DNA of 13,229 nucleotides from JBDSLU01 sp039916225. Its GTDB lineage: Bacteria; Acidobacteriota; Vicinamibacteria; Vicinamibacterales; Vicinamibacteraceae. Both the position numbers and the translations under genes were made by a program. The stretch spans positions 1 through 13,229 of the forward strand of contig JBDSLU010000401.1 of the NCBI GenBank assembly GCA_039916225.1. Direction: 5' to 3'. Within the stretch, counting starts at the first letter, position 1, and every line of letters begins with the position of its first letter. Below the pieces are notes generated by a model that saw nothing but the letters and a program-made list of their open reading frames with translations, had not been told where the DNA came from and made no database searches. Below, piece after piece: positions 6,198-13,229 of the stretch.

Positions 6198-9100
6198 CTA
6201 ATAGCGGTAGTAGAACACCATGTCCAGGCCGGCCCGCTCGACGCGGCGGGTCAGCGAGCGGTTGGCGCGGCCGACGCCGTCACCCTCGGCGACCGCGCCC
6301 TGCAGCCGCAGCAGTTCCGACAGCCGATACTCGAGCAGCAGCTCACTGACTTCCTGCGCCCCGAACTGCTGCCGGAGCCGCACGAACAGGCGCTCCCCGA
6401 AGCGATCGCCGACGGTGACGACGCCGCCGGGCGTGCCGGCGTCGCTGGTGGTCTGCACGTCGATTTCTTCGAGTCCGAGCTTGCGGCCGAGCGTGTCGGC
6501 CAGCGGCGAGACCACCAGGCCCGCGGCCGCGGTCCCGGCCATCGTCGCCACGGCCCCCTTCTCCGACGCGCCGAGGCTGTTGAGGTCGCGGTTGAAGATG
6601 ATCAGGGCCAGGATGTCCGACTCGTCGAGCGGCGGCGTGCTCGCGAAGCTGAGCGTCGGGTTGCGGGCCGTGCCCTGCACGCGAATCCGCGCTTCGACGC
6701 CGCTCGGCTCGATGACCCGCCGCGCGGTGACGTCGACGGTCGGATCGATCTCCGGCCCGCCGGTGAACTGGATGCGGCCGTCGCGAAGGATCTCGAAGCG
6801 GCGGCCGTAGTACTCGTAGCTGCCCCGCGCCGTCGTGATCGTGCCGACCAGCGTCGTCAGCCGCCGGCGCTCCTTCTGGACCCGGAAGTCGCCGCCGACC
6901 ACCAGTGTCATGTCGCCGAGGCCGGCGGCGGCTGAATCGCGCCGGATGTCCTGGCCGCGCAGCAGCAGGTTCTCGGGGATCTGGACGCGGATGTCGAGCT
7001 CGGTGGCGCTCCACGCCGTCGCTGGCCGGCGAGTTCCGCTGGCGCGGCCGCGGCGACCGCGCGGTCCACCAGTCGGCGGCGCGCCCGCCGTCGCGGTGGC
7101 CGACGGCGCTGCGTCGGGTGGCGGCGGGGGCGGCACCGGCTTCTGGCCCTTGCCGACGATTGGCACCGCGTCGTCCGGCCCCAGCGGCGTGCGGCGGCGA
7201 TCGAGCGAGGCGAGAACGCGATCGACCTCGACACGGCCCTGCTCGATGACCGCCTTGCCGACGATGGTCGGCCGGGTCACCTGCCCGGTGACGTCGAGAT
7301 CGAGATCGACCTCGAGTCGGGCCAGGTCGTTGCGGACGAAGCCGAAACGCCGGGCCTGGGCGTGCATCTGCACGTCGCCGAAGGCCAGGCGCCGAAGGCC
7401 GAGGACGCCGCTGACCTCGAGCGCGTCCCCTTCCTCGTCGAACACTTTCAGGCCGTCGACCTTCATCCGGCCCGGCTCGAACGTGACCTGGGTCGTGAGA
7501 TCGCGATAGCGGCGGCCGGTCGCCGGCACGGTGAACGCGCCGCCGTTGAGCGCAACGCCGCCGTCGAACAGCGGGTTGTCGGCGGTGCCGGTGACGTGCA
7601 GCTTCACCGTGGCCGTGCCCGTCACCTGCTCCACCGCGTCGGTCAGGCCGGTGACGATTTGCAGGCCGATCGCCGAGCTCTCGATGTTCACATCGATGGG
7701 GGCCGCGCCGCCACCGGCCACGGCGGCCTCGGCGGCGGTCGTTTCGCTGCTCGTGAACAACGCCAGCGGCACGCTGCCGTTGACGGCCAGCGTGACCCCG
7801 GGCGCCTGCTCGACGACGACGTCGACGCCGATCCGGCCCGCGTCATAGTGGACCGCGCCGGCGACGCGGGCGAACTGCAGCTCGCGGAAGCGGCCGCTGG
7901 CGATGGCGAAGGAGCCCAGCACCTCCGGCTGGCCGGCCGGACCGGTGATGCGGGCGATGCCGTTCAGCAGGCCGGCGAATTCCGGATCCTCCTGCCCCGC
8001 CAATTCTTCGATCGGCAAGAGGTCGAGGCCGCGCACCGTTACCTGCAGGTTCGACTCGGCCGGCGCGTTGAGGGCCAGCGTGCCGACCGCCTCGGCGATC
8101 TGGCCGGTGCCGTCGTCGAAGTGGATGCCGCGAACCCTGACCTCGTTGGGCAGCAGATCGATCGCCGGGTTTCGCGTCCCGTCGAGCACCCACGTCTGTT
8201 CGCCGATCGACAGGCCCGCCGTCGTCAGTGCGATGCGCCGCTCCGCCGCGTTCGAGAGATCGGCGCTACCGGCGGCGTGCACGCGACGGTCCCCGCTCGA
8301 GGCGTTGACGTCGAAGGTCGCGCGCTTGTCTGCATAGCCGACGCGGACGTCTCCGGTCTCGAGCACCATGCCGGCCACCGTGCCGGCACTGAGGACCGGA
8401 TGCACGTCGAGTCGCAGGTTCGCGAGATCCCAGTCCGGCAGATCGACGGTGAACGGTGACGTTGCGGCGAGGCCCTGCGCCAGGGTACCCGCGTCGATGC
8501 TGGCGAACCGCGCGGTGCCCGCGCTGCGCAGCGTCGCCCGCGGGCCGGTCAGGCGGCCATCGACGTCGACCGTGCCGGTCACGTCGCCGATCTGGTCACG
8601 GAACTGCGCCAGCGGGATGCCGCGAATCGTGTAGGCCAGATTCGAGGTTGCCGTCGCGTCGAAGGCAAGCGGCCCCGAGGCGGTGACCGCGCCTAGCGGC
8701 GTCGTCCCTTCGAGCCGCCGGATGTCCATCACGCCGTCAGCGAGCGCCAGCGTCATCGACGCCGCGGTGACGTCGAGTCCGGCGACGCGGCTCGGTCCGA
8801 GCGTGACGTCGCCGGCGAAGCCCATCGACTTCGCGGTGAAGTCGGCGGCGAGGTCGGCGATCGACACGTGCCCCTTGACGTGACCGGACACATCGCCGGC
8901 CGCTGATGCGAACGTCGTCGCGACGGCCGGGTCGACGTGCGCGACATCGCCGTCGATGTCGACGTCGAGTCGGCGATCGGCGATGCGCGCGTCCAGCGTC
9001 GTGGCGGTGGCGACACCACCGGCGGCCGTGGCGCGATCGAGGACGGCGTGCGCGGTCAGCGTCAGGTCGCGCAGCGTGCGACCCTGGGCCTGGACGTCGA

Positions 9101-10754
9101 CGTCGCCGGTCAGCGGCCCGGCGACGCGCGGATCCTGCAGCCAGCGCACGTCGAGCGCCGCGCCGAGCCGTCCGAGGTCCAGGGCTTCGAGCCGGGCCTT
9201 GGACCCGTAGCGCAGGACGCCTGGCGCCAGCGCGAACGTACCGATCGAGCCGGCCGTGACGCGACCGCCTTCGACGGTCGACGGGTCGAAGGTCATTGTC
9301 GCGTCGAAGGTCGGTCCATCGAGCTGGGCGTGGAACGTGCCGGCGATGTCGGTCGCGAGGCGCAGTCGCGGGACTGGCGGCGGCAGCCGCCGTACGTCGA
9401 TGTGGGTGACGCGGCCGGTGAGATCGAAGCGCACGCCCTTCTGCCCGGGATCGCGCGGGCCGATCGTGCCGCGCGTGTCGAACGTGCCGCCGTAGGCCTG
9501 GCCACGGGCGCGCTCCAGCGTGACGCGGGGACCGGCGAAGCGGCCGCGAGCCTCGGCGCCGCGCGCCTGGTAGCCGGCGACGTCGGCATCGGTCCGCGTC
9601 ATGGTGAACGTGCCGCGGGCCGGCAGGCCGCGGCTGGCCGACGACGGCGCGAAGGTGAAGACCGCCTGCCCGGTGACGCGGCCGGCCACCGCCGGCGTGT
9701 TCGACCAGACACCCGGATCGATGTGGCCGAGGGCGAGCGTGCCGCGGAACTCGATCGGCTGCGTCGGGTCGTCCTTTTCGCGGCCGATGACGACGTCACC
9801 GACGGCGTCGCCGGCCGCCGACCGGAAGGCGATCGTCGTCGCCACCTTCGAGAGGGGGCCGCGCACAGTGGCGCTGAAGCTGGCCTGCACCGGCCGGACC
9901 GGCACCCACGGAATCAACCGCGCCATCTCGTCGAAGGCGAAGGCGCCTGAGCTGACCTTGAACTCCAGGTCGACGGCCTTGCCGACGCCGTGCACGTTGC
10001 CGTCGACGCGTAGATGGCTGCGTGGCAGGTCGAGGCCGGTATTGGTGATCGACACGACGTCGTCGTGCTTCTCGATGGTGCCGACGACGCGCCCGATGCG
10101 GAGCGCGCGATCCGGCATCGTCATGGAGACGGCCCGCATCTCGACGCGCGCGCCGGCCGGTCCCGTGGAGATCGCCAGCGACGCGTCGAGATCCTCGATG
10201 CGGGTCGGCTTGCCCGGCGCCAGCGGCTCGACCAGCACGCGGCCGTCGAACAGGCGGAGGGCGTCGATGGCGAAGACGATCGGCGCCGAGCCCGACGGCT
10301 TCACCCGCGGCTTGACGAGACGCGTCAGGCTCCAGCCCTCGGGCGTCTGCCGCGCCACGATGACCGGCCGCAGCACGTCGACCGAGTCGAGGGTGATCCG
10401 CGTCTTGCGCAGCGTCAGCACGCGGTAGGTGACGCGGATGCGGTCGATGGAGATGACCGCCACGCCGTTCTGCTCGAGGCGGACGCCGTCGAGGACGATG
10501 CCGCTCAGCAGGTCGCCGCCGACGCGCGCGATCGAGACCTTGGCGTCGAGCAGCCGCTCGGCCCGCGCCACGATGTCCCGGCGCAGCCAGTCGCGGAACC
10601 AGGACGTCTGCGAGACACCGAGCAGCGCCAGGACGATCGCCACGATGGCCACCGCGAGGCGGAACAGCACCTTGCGCAGGCGCCGACGCCAGCGGCGCGG
10701 TGGCCGCGGCGCCTCCGGATCGAGCGTCGCGGGCGTCGTGTCTCGCAGACTCAC
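6198..10754 (-). CDS. tamB: TamB family translocation/assembly module protein
   Basis: TamB proteins are anchored in the inner membrane and cross the periplasm as a long beta-rich structure to meet TamA. They work in outer-membrane protein assembly and in phospholipid transport between membranes. This protein has 1518 residues, somewhat longer than E. coli TamB (about 1,260). It has an Arg/Pro-rich cytoplasmic tail, one membrane segment at about 29-47, then a very long AsmA-like beta-strand region (for example residues 80-130, LDGVRLEQNG, LDSVDVLRPVI). A Pro/Gly/Arg linker at 1206-1247 precedes the C-terminal DUF490 domain (about 1250-1518), which contains YEYYGRRFEIL, SDILALIIF, NSLGASEKGA, FGERLFVRLRQQFG and a closing FYYRY. 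The start is a GTG at 10752-10754 with AGGA about 10 bases upstream, 37 bases after tamA; an ATG at 10765 stops after four codons. Confidence 0.92.
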   Translation of the reverse strand: MSLRDTTPATLDPEAPRPPRRWRRRLRKVLFRLAVAIVAIVLALLGVSQTSWFRDWLRRDIVARAERLLDAKVSIARVGGDLLSGIVLDGVRLEQNGVAVISIDRIRVTYRVLTLRKTRITLDSVDVLRPVIVARQTPEGWSLTRLVKPRVKPSGSAPIVFAIDALRLFDGRVLVEPLAPGKPTRIEDLDASLAISTGPAGARVEMRAVSMTMPDRALRIGRVVGTIEKHDDVVSITNTGLDLPRSHLRVDGNVHGVGKAVDLEFKVSSGAFAFDEMARLIPWVPVRPVQASFSATVRGPLSKVATTIAFRSAAGDAVGDVVIGREKDDPTQPIEFRGTLALGHIDPGVWSNTPAVAGRVTGQAVFTFAPSSASRGLPARGTFTMTRTDADVAGYQARGAEARGRFAGPRVTLERARGQAYGGTFDTRGTIGPRDPGQKGVRFDLTGRVTHIDVRRLPPPVPRLRLATDIAGTFHAQLDGPTFDATMTFDPSTVEGGRVTAGSIGTFALAPGVLRYGSKARLEALDLGRLGAALDVRWLQDPRVAGPLTGDVDVQAQGRTLRDLTLTAHAVLDRATAAGGVATATTLDARIADRRLDVDIDGDVAHVDPAVATTFASAAGDVSGHVKGHVSIADLAADFTAKSMGFAGDVTLGPSRVAGLDVTAASMTLALADGVMDIRRLEGTTPLGAVTASGPLAFDATATSNLAYTIRGIPLAQFRDQIGDVTGTVDVDGRLTGPRATLRSAGTARFASIDAGTLAQGLAATSPFTVDLPDWDLANLRLDVHPVLSAGTVAGMVLETGDVRVGYADKRATFDVNASSGDRRVHAAGSADLSNAAERRIALTTAGLSIGEQTWVLDGTRNPAIDLLPNEVRVRGIHFDDGTGQIAEAVGTLALNAPAESNLQVTVRGLDLLPIEELAGQEDPEFAGLLNGIARITGPAGQPEVLGSFAIASGRFRELQFARVAGAVHYDAGRIGVDVVVEQAPGVTLAVNGSVPLALFTSSETTAAEAAVAGGGAAPIDVNIESSAIGLQIVTGLTDAVEQVTGTATVKLHVTGTADNPLFDGGVALNGGAFTVPATGRRYRDLTTQVTFEPGRMKVDGLKVFDEEGDALEVSGVLGLRRLAFGDVQMHAQARRFGFVRNDLARLEVDLDLDVTGQVTRPTIVGKAVIEQGRVEVDRVLASLDRRRTPLGPDDAVPIVGKGQKPVPPPPPPDAAPSATATAGAPPTGGPRGRRGRASGTRRPATAWSATELDIRVQIPENLLLRGQDIRRDSAAAGLGDMTLVVGGDFRVQKERRRLTTLVGTITTARGSYEYYGRRFEILRDGRIQFTGGPEIDPTVDVTARRVIEPSGVEARIRVQGTARNPTLSFASTPPLDESDILALIIFNRDLNSLGASEKGAVATMAGTAAAGLVVSPLADTLGRKLGLEEIDVQTTSDAGTPGGVVTVGDRFGERLFVRLRQQFGAQEVSELLLEYRLSELLRLQGAVAEGDGVGRANRSLTRRVERAGLDMVFYYRY
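7014..7139 (-). other. Low-complexity Pro/Ala/Arg linker inside TamB
   Basis: Residues 1206-1247 contain six prolines in a row (1208-1213), then Ala/Thr/Gly-rich sequence and a basic patch (RGRRGRASGTRR, 1232-1243). It separates the long periplasmic beta region from the conserved C-terminal domain. The stretch is in frame and has no predicted strand pattern. Confidence 0.75.
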
Positions 10755-10791
10755 GGCTCGATCATCCTGTAGCCCAAGACGAAGTGCACGA

Positions 10792-12744
10792 CTAAAAAGC
10801 CTGTCCGACGCTGACGTGGATGCGCCAGCGCCGGGCCTGTTCTACGCCGGCGATGATCAGGCCCGGCACCGGGTTGAGCTGGTAGCCGACGTCGGCCCGG
10901 ATGGGGCCGATCGGCGTCGCGTAGCGGATGCCGAGGCCGACGTCGGTGCGCAGGTGCAGCACGTTGTCGTCCCAGGCGCCTTCGGTGACCTGCCCACCCT
11001 CGCCGAAGACCACACCCGAGAAGGCGCCCTTCACCGGAAAGCGGAACTCGGCCGTCGTCTCGAAGAAGCCGAGACCGCCGATGACGAGGCCCTGCCGCAG
11101 CGGGCTGACCTCGTAGCGGCCCCAGCCGCGCAGCGTGGTCGAGCCGCCAAGGAAGTAGCGCTTGAAGAAGGGCACGCCGCGTGCGGTCGGGTGGATGCCG
11201 CCGGCCCGCACCTTGAAGGCGACGACCGATCGGCCGACGGGCACATAGGCACGGGCGTCGGCCGTGGCTTCGAAGTAGCCCCAGTCGCCGCCGGCGAACG
11301 GGCTGGCCTGCTCGATGTGCACGGTCGCGAAGTAGCCCCGGCGCGCGTCCAGCGGATTGCCGGCCGTGTCGTGCGTCACGTCGAGGGCCAGCGCGACCAG
11401 CGTGCCCCGCCCGGCTCCGGTCTCGGGATCCAGGCCGAGCGCAATCAGGTCGTCGCGGAAGGTCGGATCGGCCAGCGCCTCGGGCACGATCGAGAACGTC
11501 TCGAACTCGTCGACGAAGGTGATCGCCGCCCGTGTCGCGGACTTCCGGCGGCCGTAGGAATCGTGCCGCACCAGCTCGCGCGTGACGGTGCCGCGTCCGC
11601 CGCGGGTCCGCAGCGTGTAGGCCGGTTCGTGCGCGTCCCACTGCTGCACCTGGACATCGGCCCGATAGCTGCCCGAGAAAAAGTAGGGAATCCCCAGGTT
11701 GGCGCGAACACCCCGATCGAGCGACGACCACTTCGCTTCGATCGATCCGGTGCGCCCGCCGCCGAGGAAGTTGACGTTGCGCAGGCTGCCGGCGATGCGG
11801 GCTTTCTCTTCGGTGCCGTAACCGACCGCGACGCGCACGCGATGGTGCTTGCCCTCGGTGACGCTCAGCCGAACCGGCACCTGGGTCGGCTGCTGCTGCA
11901 GGCTGGCAACGTCGAGGTTCACGAAGTCGAACAGCTCGAGCCCGTAGAGCCGCCGTTGGCTTTCGACGACGCGACTCAGCTTGAACGGATCGCCGGACCC
12001 GAAGGCCAACTGGCGCCGGATGACCCACTCGGCCACGCTTTCGTGCCCGGTGATCGTCACCGGCCCGAACACCGCGGTCGGGCCCGCCTCGGCGGCCACC
12101 GTCAGGGTGACGTCCTGGCCGTTGGCGGCGAGCGCTTCGAGGATCGCGACCCGCGCGTACGGGTAGCCCTCCTCCTGCAGCGCGGTGCGGGCCAGTTCGC
12201 GGGCCCGGTCGACCGCTGCGCGCGTCCGGACCGCGCCCGGCGCCAGCCCCAGTTCGCCGAGGACGCGCTGCCGCACGACGTCGGGCAGTACATCGAGGCC
12301 GAACGTCTCGACCGAGGCGATGTGGACCGGCAGGCCTTCGACGACGTGGTAGGTGAGCGAGGCTTGCGTCGGCGACGCCAGGTCGACGTCGTAGGTGTCG
12401 ACTCTCGCGTCGGCGAACCCGTGCGCGTCGTAGTAGGCCTCGATCCGGCGCAGGTCGTCGGCCAGGAGGGCCCGCGAGAAGTAGACCTTCCGGCCCCATG
12501 GCCAGGACGACGACGGCCGCAGTGACAGGCTGCCGCGAAGCGCGGGGAGGATCGACGGGCTGACGCCCGTGAACTCGACGTCTTTGATACGCACGCGGCC
12601 CGGTTCGGTCGTCTCGACCGACCCGGACGGCGTGGCGATGGCGGTTGGCGGATCCGGTGCGGGCGTCTGGGCCCGACCGGGGATGGCAGCGAGGAGAACG
12701 GCCGCGCCGACCAGGCAGACGCGAACGACACGCGGAAGCGGCAT
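10792..12744 (-). CDS. tamA: Omp85 outer-membrane protein, TamA type
   Basis: This 650-residue protein has a signal peptide (1-25, ending IPGRA|Q). Three POTRA domains follow at about 50-137 (VRIKDVEFTG), 140-221 (HIASVETFGLD) and 224-299 (FGPVTITGHESV to VTEGK). From about 301 onward it forms a 16-stranded beta-barrel. The barrel carries the Omp85 loop-6 motif as GGSTTLRGW (533-541), with Trp where many members have Phe or Tyr, and ends in Phe (HVSVGQAF), as outer-membrane barrels do. Three POTRAs rather than five, and tamB immediately downstream, favour TamA over BamA. It is known to work with TamB in outer-membrane biogenesis. The start at 12744 gives a standard signal peptide. ATGs at 12783 and 12780 are alternatives, but they overlap a -10-like TATGAT; none has a strong ribosome binding site. 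Confidence 0.9.
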   Translation of the reverse strand: MPLPRVVRVCLVGAAVLLAAIPGRAQTPAPDPPTAIATPSGSVETTEPGRVRIKDVEFTGVSPSILPALRGSLSLRPSSSWPWGRKVYFSRALLADDLRRIEAYYDAHGFADARVDTYDVDLASPTQASLTYHVVEGLPVHIASVETFGLDVLPDVVRQRVLGELGLAPGAVRTRAAVDRARELARTALQEEGYPYARVAILEALAANGQDVTLTVAAEAGPTAVFGPVTITGHESVAEWVIRRQLAFGSGDPFKLSRVVESQRRLYGLELFDFVNLDVASLQQQPTQVPVRLSVTEGKHHRVRVAVGYGTEEKARIAGSLRNVNFLGGGRTGSIEAKWSSLDRGVRANLGIPYFFSGSYRADVQVQQWDAHEPAYTLRTRGGRGTVTRELVRHDSYGRRKSATRAAITFVDEFETFSIVPEALADPTFRDDLIALGLDPETGAGRGTLVALALDVTHDTAGNPLDARRGYFATVHIEQASPFAGGDWGYFEATADARAYVPVGRSVVAFKVRAGGIHPTARGVPFFKRYFLGGSTTLRGWGRYEVSPLRQGLVIGGLGFFETTAEFRFPVKGAFSGVVFGEGGQVTEGAWDDNVLHLRTDVGLGIRYATPIGPIRADVGYQLNPVPGLIIAGVEQARRWRIHVSVGQAF

Positions 12745-12778
12745 GGGGACCAGGCGGTCGCGAACGCGCCGCCCGGCC

Positions 12779-12808
12779 ATCATAGCGATTGCGAAGGAAT
12801 CGTGTCGC
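12779..12808 (-). promoter_or_regulatory. Possible sigma-70-type promoter for tamA-tamB
   Basis: On the minus strand GCGACA (12808-12803) and TATGAT (12784-12779) are separated by 18 bp, matching the consensus at 4 of 6 and 5 of 6 positions. Transcription would begin near 12772, leaving a leader of about 25-30 bases before the tamA ATG at 12744. A transcript from here cannot use the ATGs at 12783 or 12780, which supports the shorter tamA start. Confidence 0.4.
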
Positions 12809-12827
12809 TGGTCGACGACGACGGCGC

Positions 12828-13103
12828 TTAGGATTCCGACGGAACCGGTTCGTCGCCTTCGTTCATGAGGCGGCCGCGGCCACCGCGGCTGATCATGCCG
12901 CCCTTGCGGCCAGCCGACCGGGCCTCTTCCGAGGTCCACTCGTGAGCCGTGCCCTTGGTGTGGGCCGCGCGCCCACCCTTGCTGGCGATCTCGCGCTGCT
13001 TCTCGGGCGACATGGACGCGAAGCCCCGGCGCTCTTTCCGACGAACGGGCTGTTCGCCTTCAATGGCGGCAGCAGGATTGGTGGTGCGGATCTCGTCGTT
13101 CAC
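12828..13103 (-). CDS. KGG-repeat general stress protein
   Basis: This small basic hydrophilic protein of 91 residues carries the KGG repeat known as the stress-induced bacterial acidophilic motif, as in B. subtilis GsiB and Enterobacteria YciG. The first repeat is RGFASMSPEKQREIASKGG (26-44), followed by RAAH. The second is weaker, EEARSAGRKGG (59-69), followed by MISRGG. Such proteins are induced by general, osmotic or desiccation stress and are thought to act as disordered protectants; no enzyme activity is known. The start is a GTG at 13101-13103 with a perfect GGGAGG six bases upstream; a TTG at 13127 would add eight residues but lacks a site. Its stop is 83 bases before the tamA start, without a clear terminator between them, so partial read-through into tamA-tamB is possible. 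Confidence 0.88.
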   Translation of the reverse strand: MNDEIRTTNPAAAIEGEQPVRRKERRGFASMSPEKQREIASKGGRAAHTKGTAHEWTSEEARSAGRKGGMISRGGRGRLMNEGDEPVPSES

Positions 13104-13114
13104 TTGGAACCTCC
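13096..13114 (-). promoter_or_regulatory. Strong ribosome binding site that fixes the GTG start of the KGG gene
   Basis: GGGGAGG lies six bases before the GTG at 13103. It is the best Shine-Dalgarno match in the window and decides the start in favour of GTG over the upstream TTG at 13127. Confidence 0.75.
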
Positions 13115-13195
13115 CCGTTAGTAGCAACCCAGTAGCCTCGACTGACCGAGGCCGGGCCCGCCGGCAGCATGCGACTGCCCACGGCGTCCTAGCTG

Positions 13196-13211
13196 TTCAA
13201 CAAACGTGCCA
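13196..13211 (-). promoter_or_regulatory. Sigma-54-like -24/-12 promoter for the KGG gene
   Basis: On the minus strand TGGCACG (13211-13205), four bases, then TTGAA (13200-13196) matches TGGCACG-N4-TTGCA at all but one fixed position, with exact spacing. The mismatch is A for C in the -12 element. It would start transcription near 13185, about 80 bases before the GTG. An activator site would lie outside the window, so it cannot be checked here. Confidence 0.45.
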
Positions 13212-13229
13212 CGAAGAGCCAAGCGAAGC

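Noticed and set aside
5910..9950. Several plus-strand frames of 270-365 codons opposite tamB.
   Set aside because: They are antisense shadows of tamB with biased composition and no motifs.
10429..12525. A 698-codon plus-strand frame.
   Set aside because: It is antisense to tamA, whose POTRA and barrel motifs are clear; the plus-strand product is low-complexity and Arg/Ala/Gly-rich.
10792..12744. BamA rather than TamA.
   Set aside because: Only three POTRA domains are visible where BamA usually has five, and tamB follows directly.

Overview
The window is uniformly GC-rich (I estimate by eye close to 70% G+C) and comes from a diderm bacterium: it encodes an outer-membrane Omp85 protein of the TamA type next to TamB. 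High GC, long secreted TIG-repeat proteins, a KGG stress protein and a quinone-reducing type II NADH dehydrogenase would all fit Acidobacteriota, possibly class Vicinamibacteria. That placement is an inference from gene style only.

Layout, left to right. (1) 1-1453, minus: the N-terminal 484 residues of a secreted protein with a signal peptide, one fibronectin-III domain, four IPT/TIG domains and the start of a calcium-loop segment; the gene leaves the window on the left. (2) 1454-1657: a 204-bp intergenic leader with several hairpins and a sigma-54-like motif pointing right. (3) 1658-4029, minus: a two-gene operon of type II NADH dehydrogenase followed by a DUF3810 membrane protein carrying an HEWGH metal-binding motif. 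The two genes overlap by four bases (ATGA). (4) 4030-4071: a 42-bp divergent promoter gap. (5) 4072-6150, plus: a cytoplasmic molybdopterin-bis-PGD oxidoreductase with an N-terminal [4Fe-4S] motif and no partner subunit in view. (6) 6198-13103, minus: tamB, tamA and a short KGG-repeat stress protein, transcribed in the order KGG, tamA, tamB, with a sigma-54-like promoter upstream of the KGG gene.

How the genes fit together. TamA (outer-membrane barrel with three POTRA domains) and TamB (inner-membrane-anchored, periplasm-spanning protein) are known partners in outer-membrane biogenesis and lipid or protein transport between the membranes. Here they are adjacent and probably co-transcribed. 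NADH dehydrogenase II feeds electrons from NADH to quinone. The divergent molybdoenzyme is also a redox enzyme, but its substrate and electron partner cannot be read from the sequence. All seven genes look intact except the one cut by the window edge. I see no tRNA, rRNA, CRISPR array, insertion sequence, phage gene or recognised defence system. Much of the rest of the coding-looking sequence is antisense shadow typical of high-GC DNA. I found no clear new multi-gene system. The most unusual signals are regulatory: two sigma-54-like motifs, a tight divergent promoter with a possible leaderless transcript, and a structured leader.
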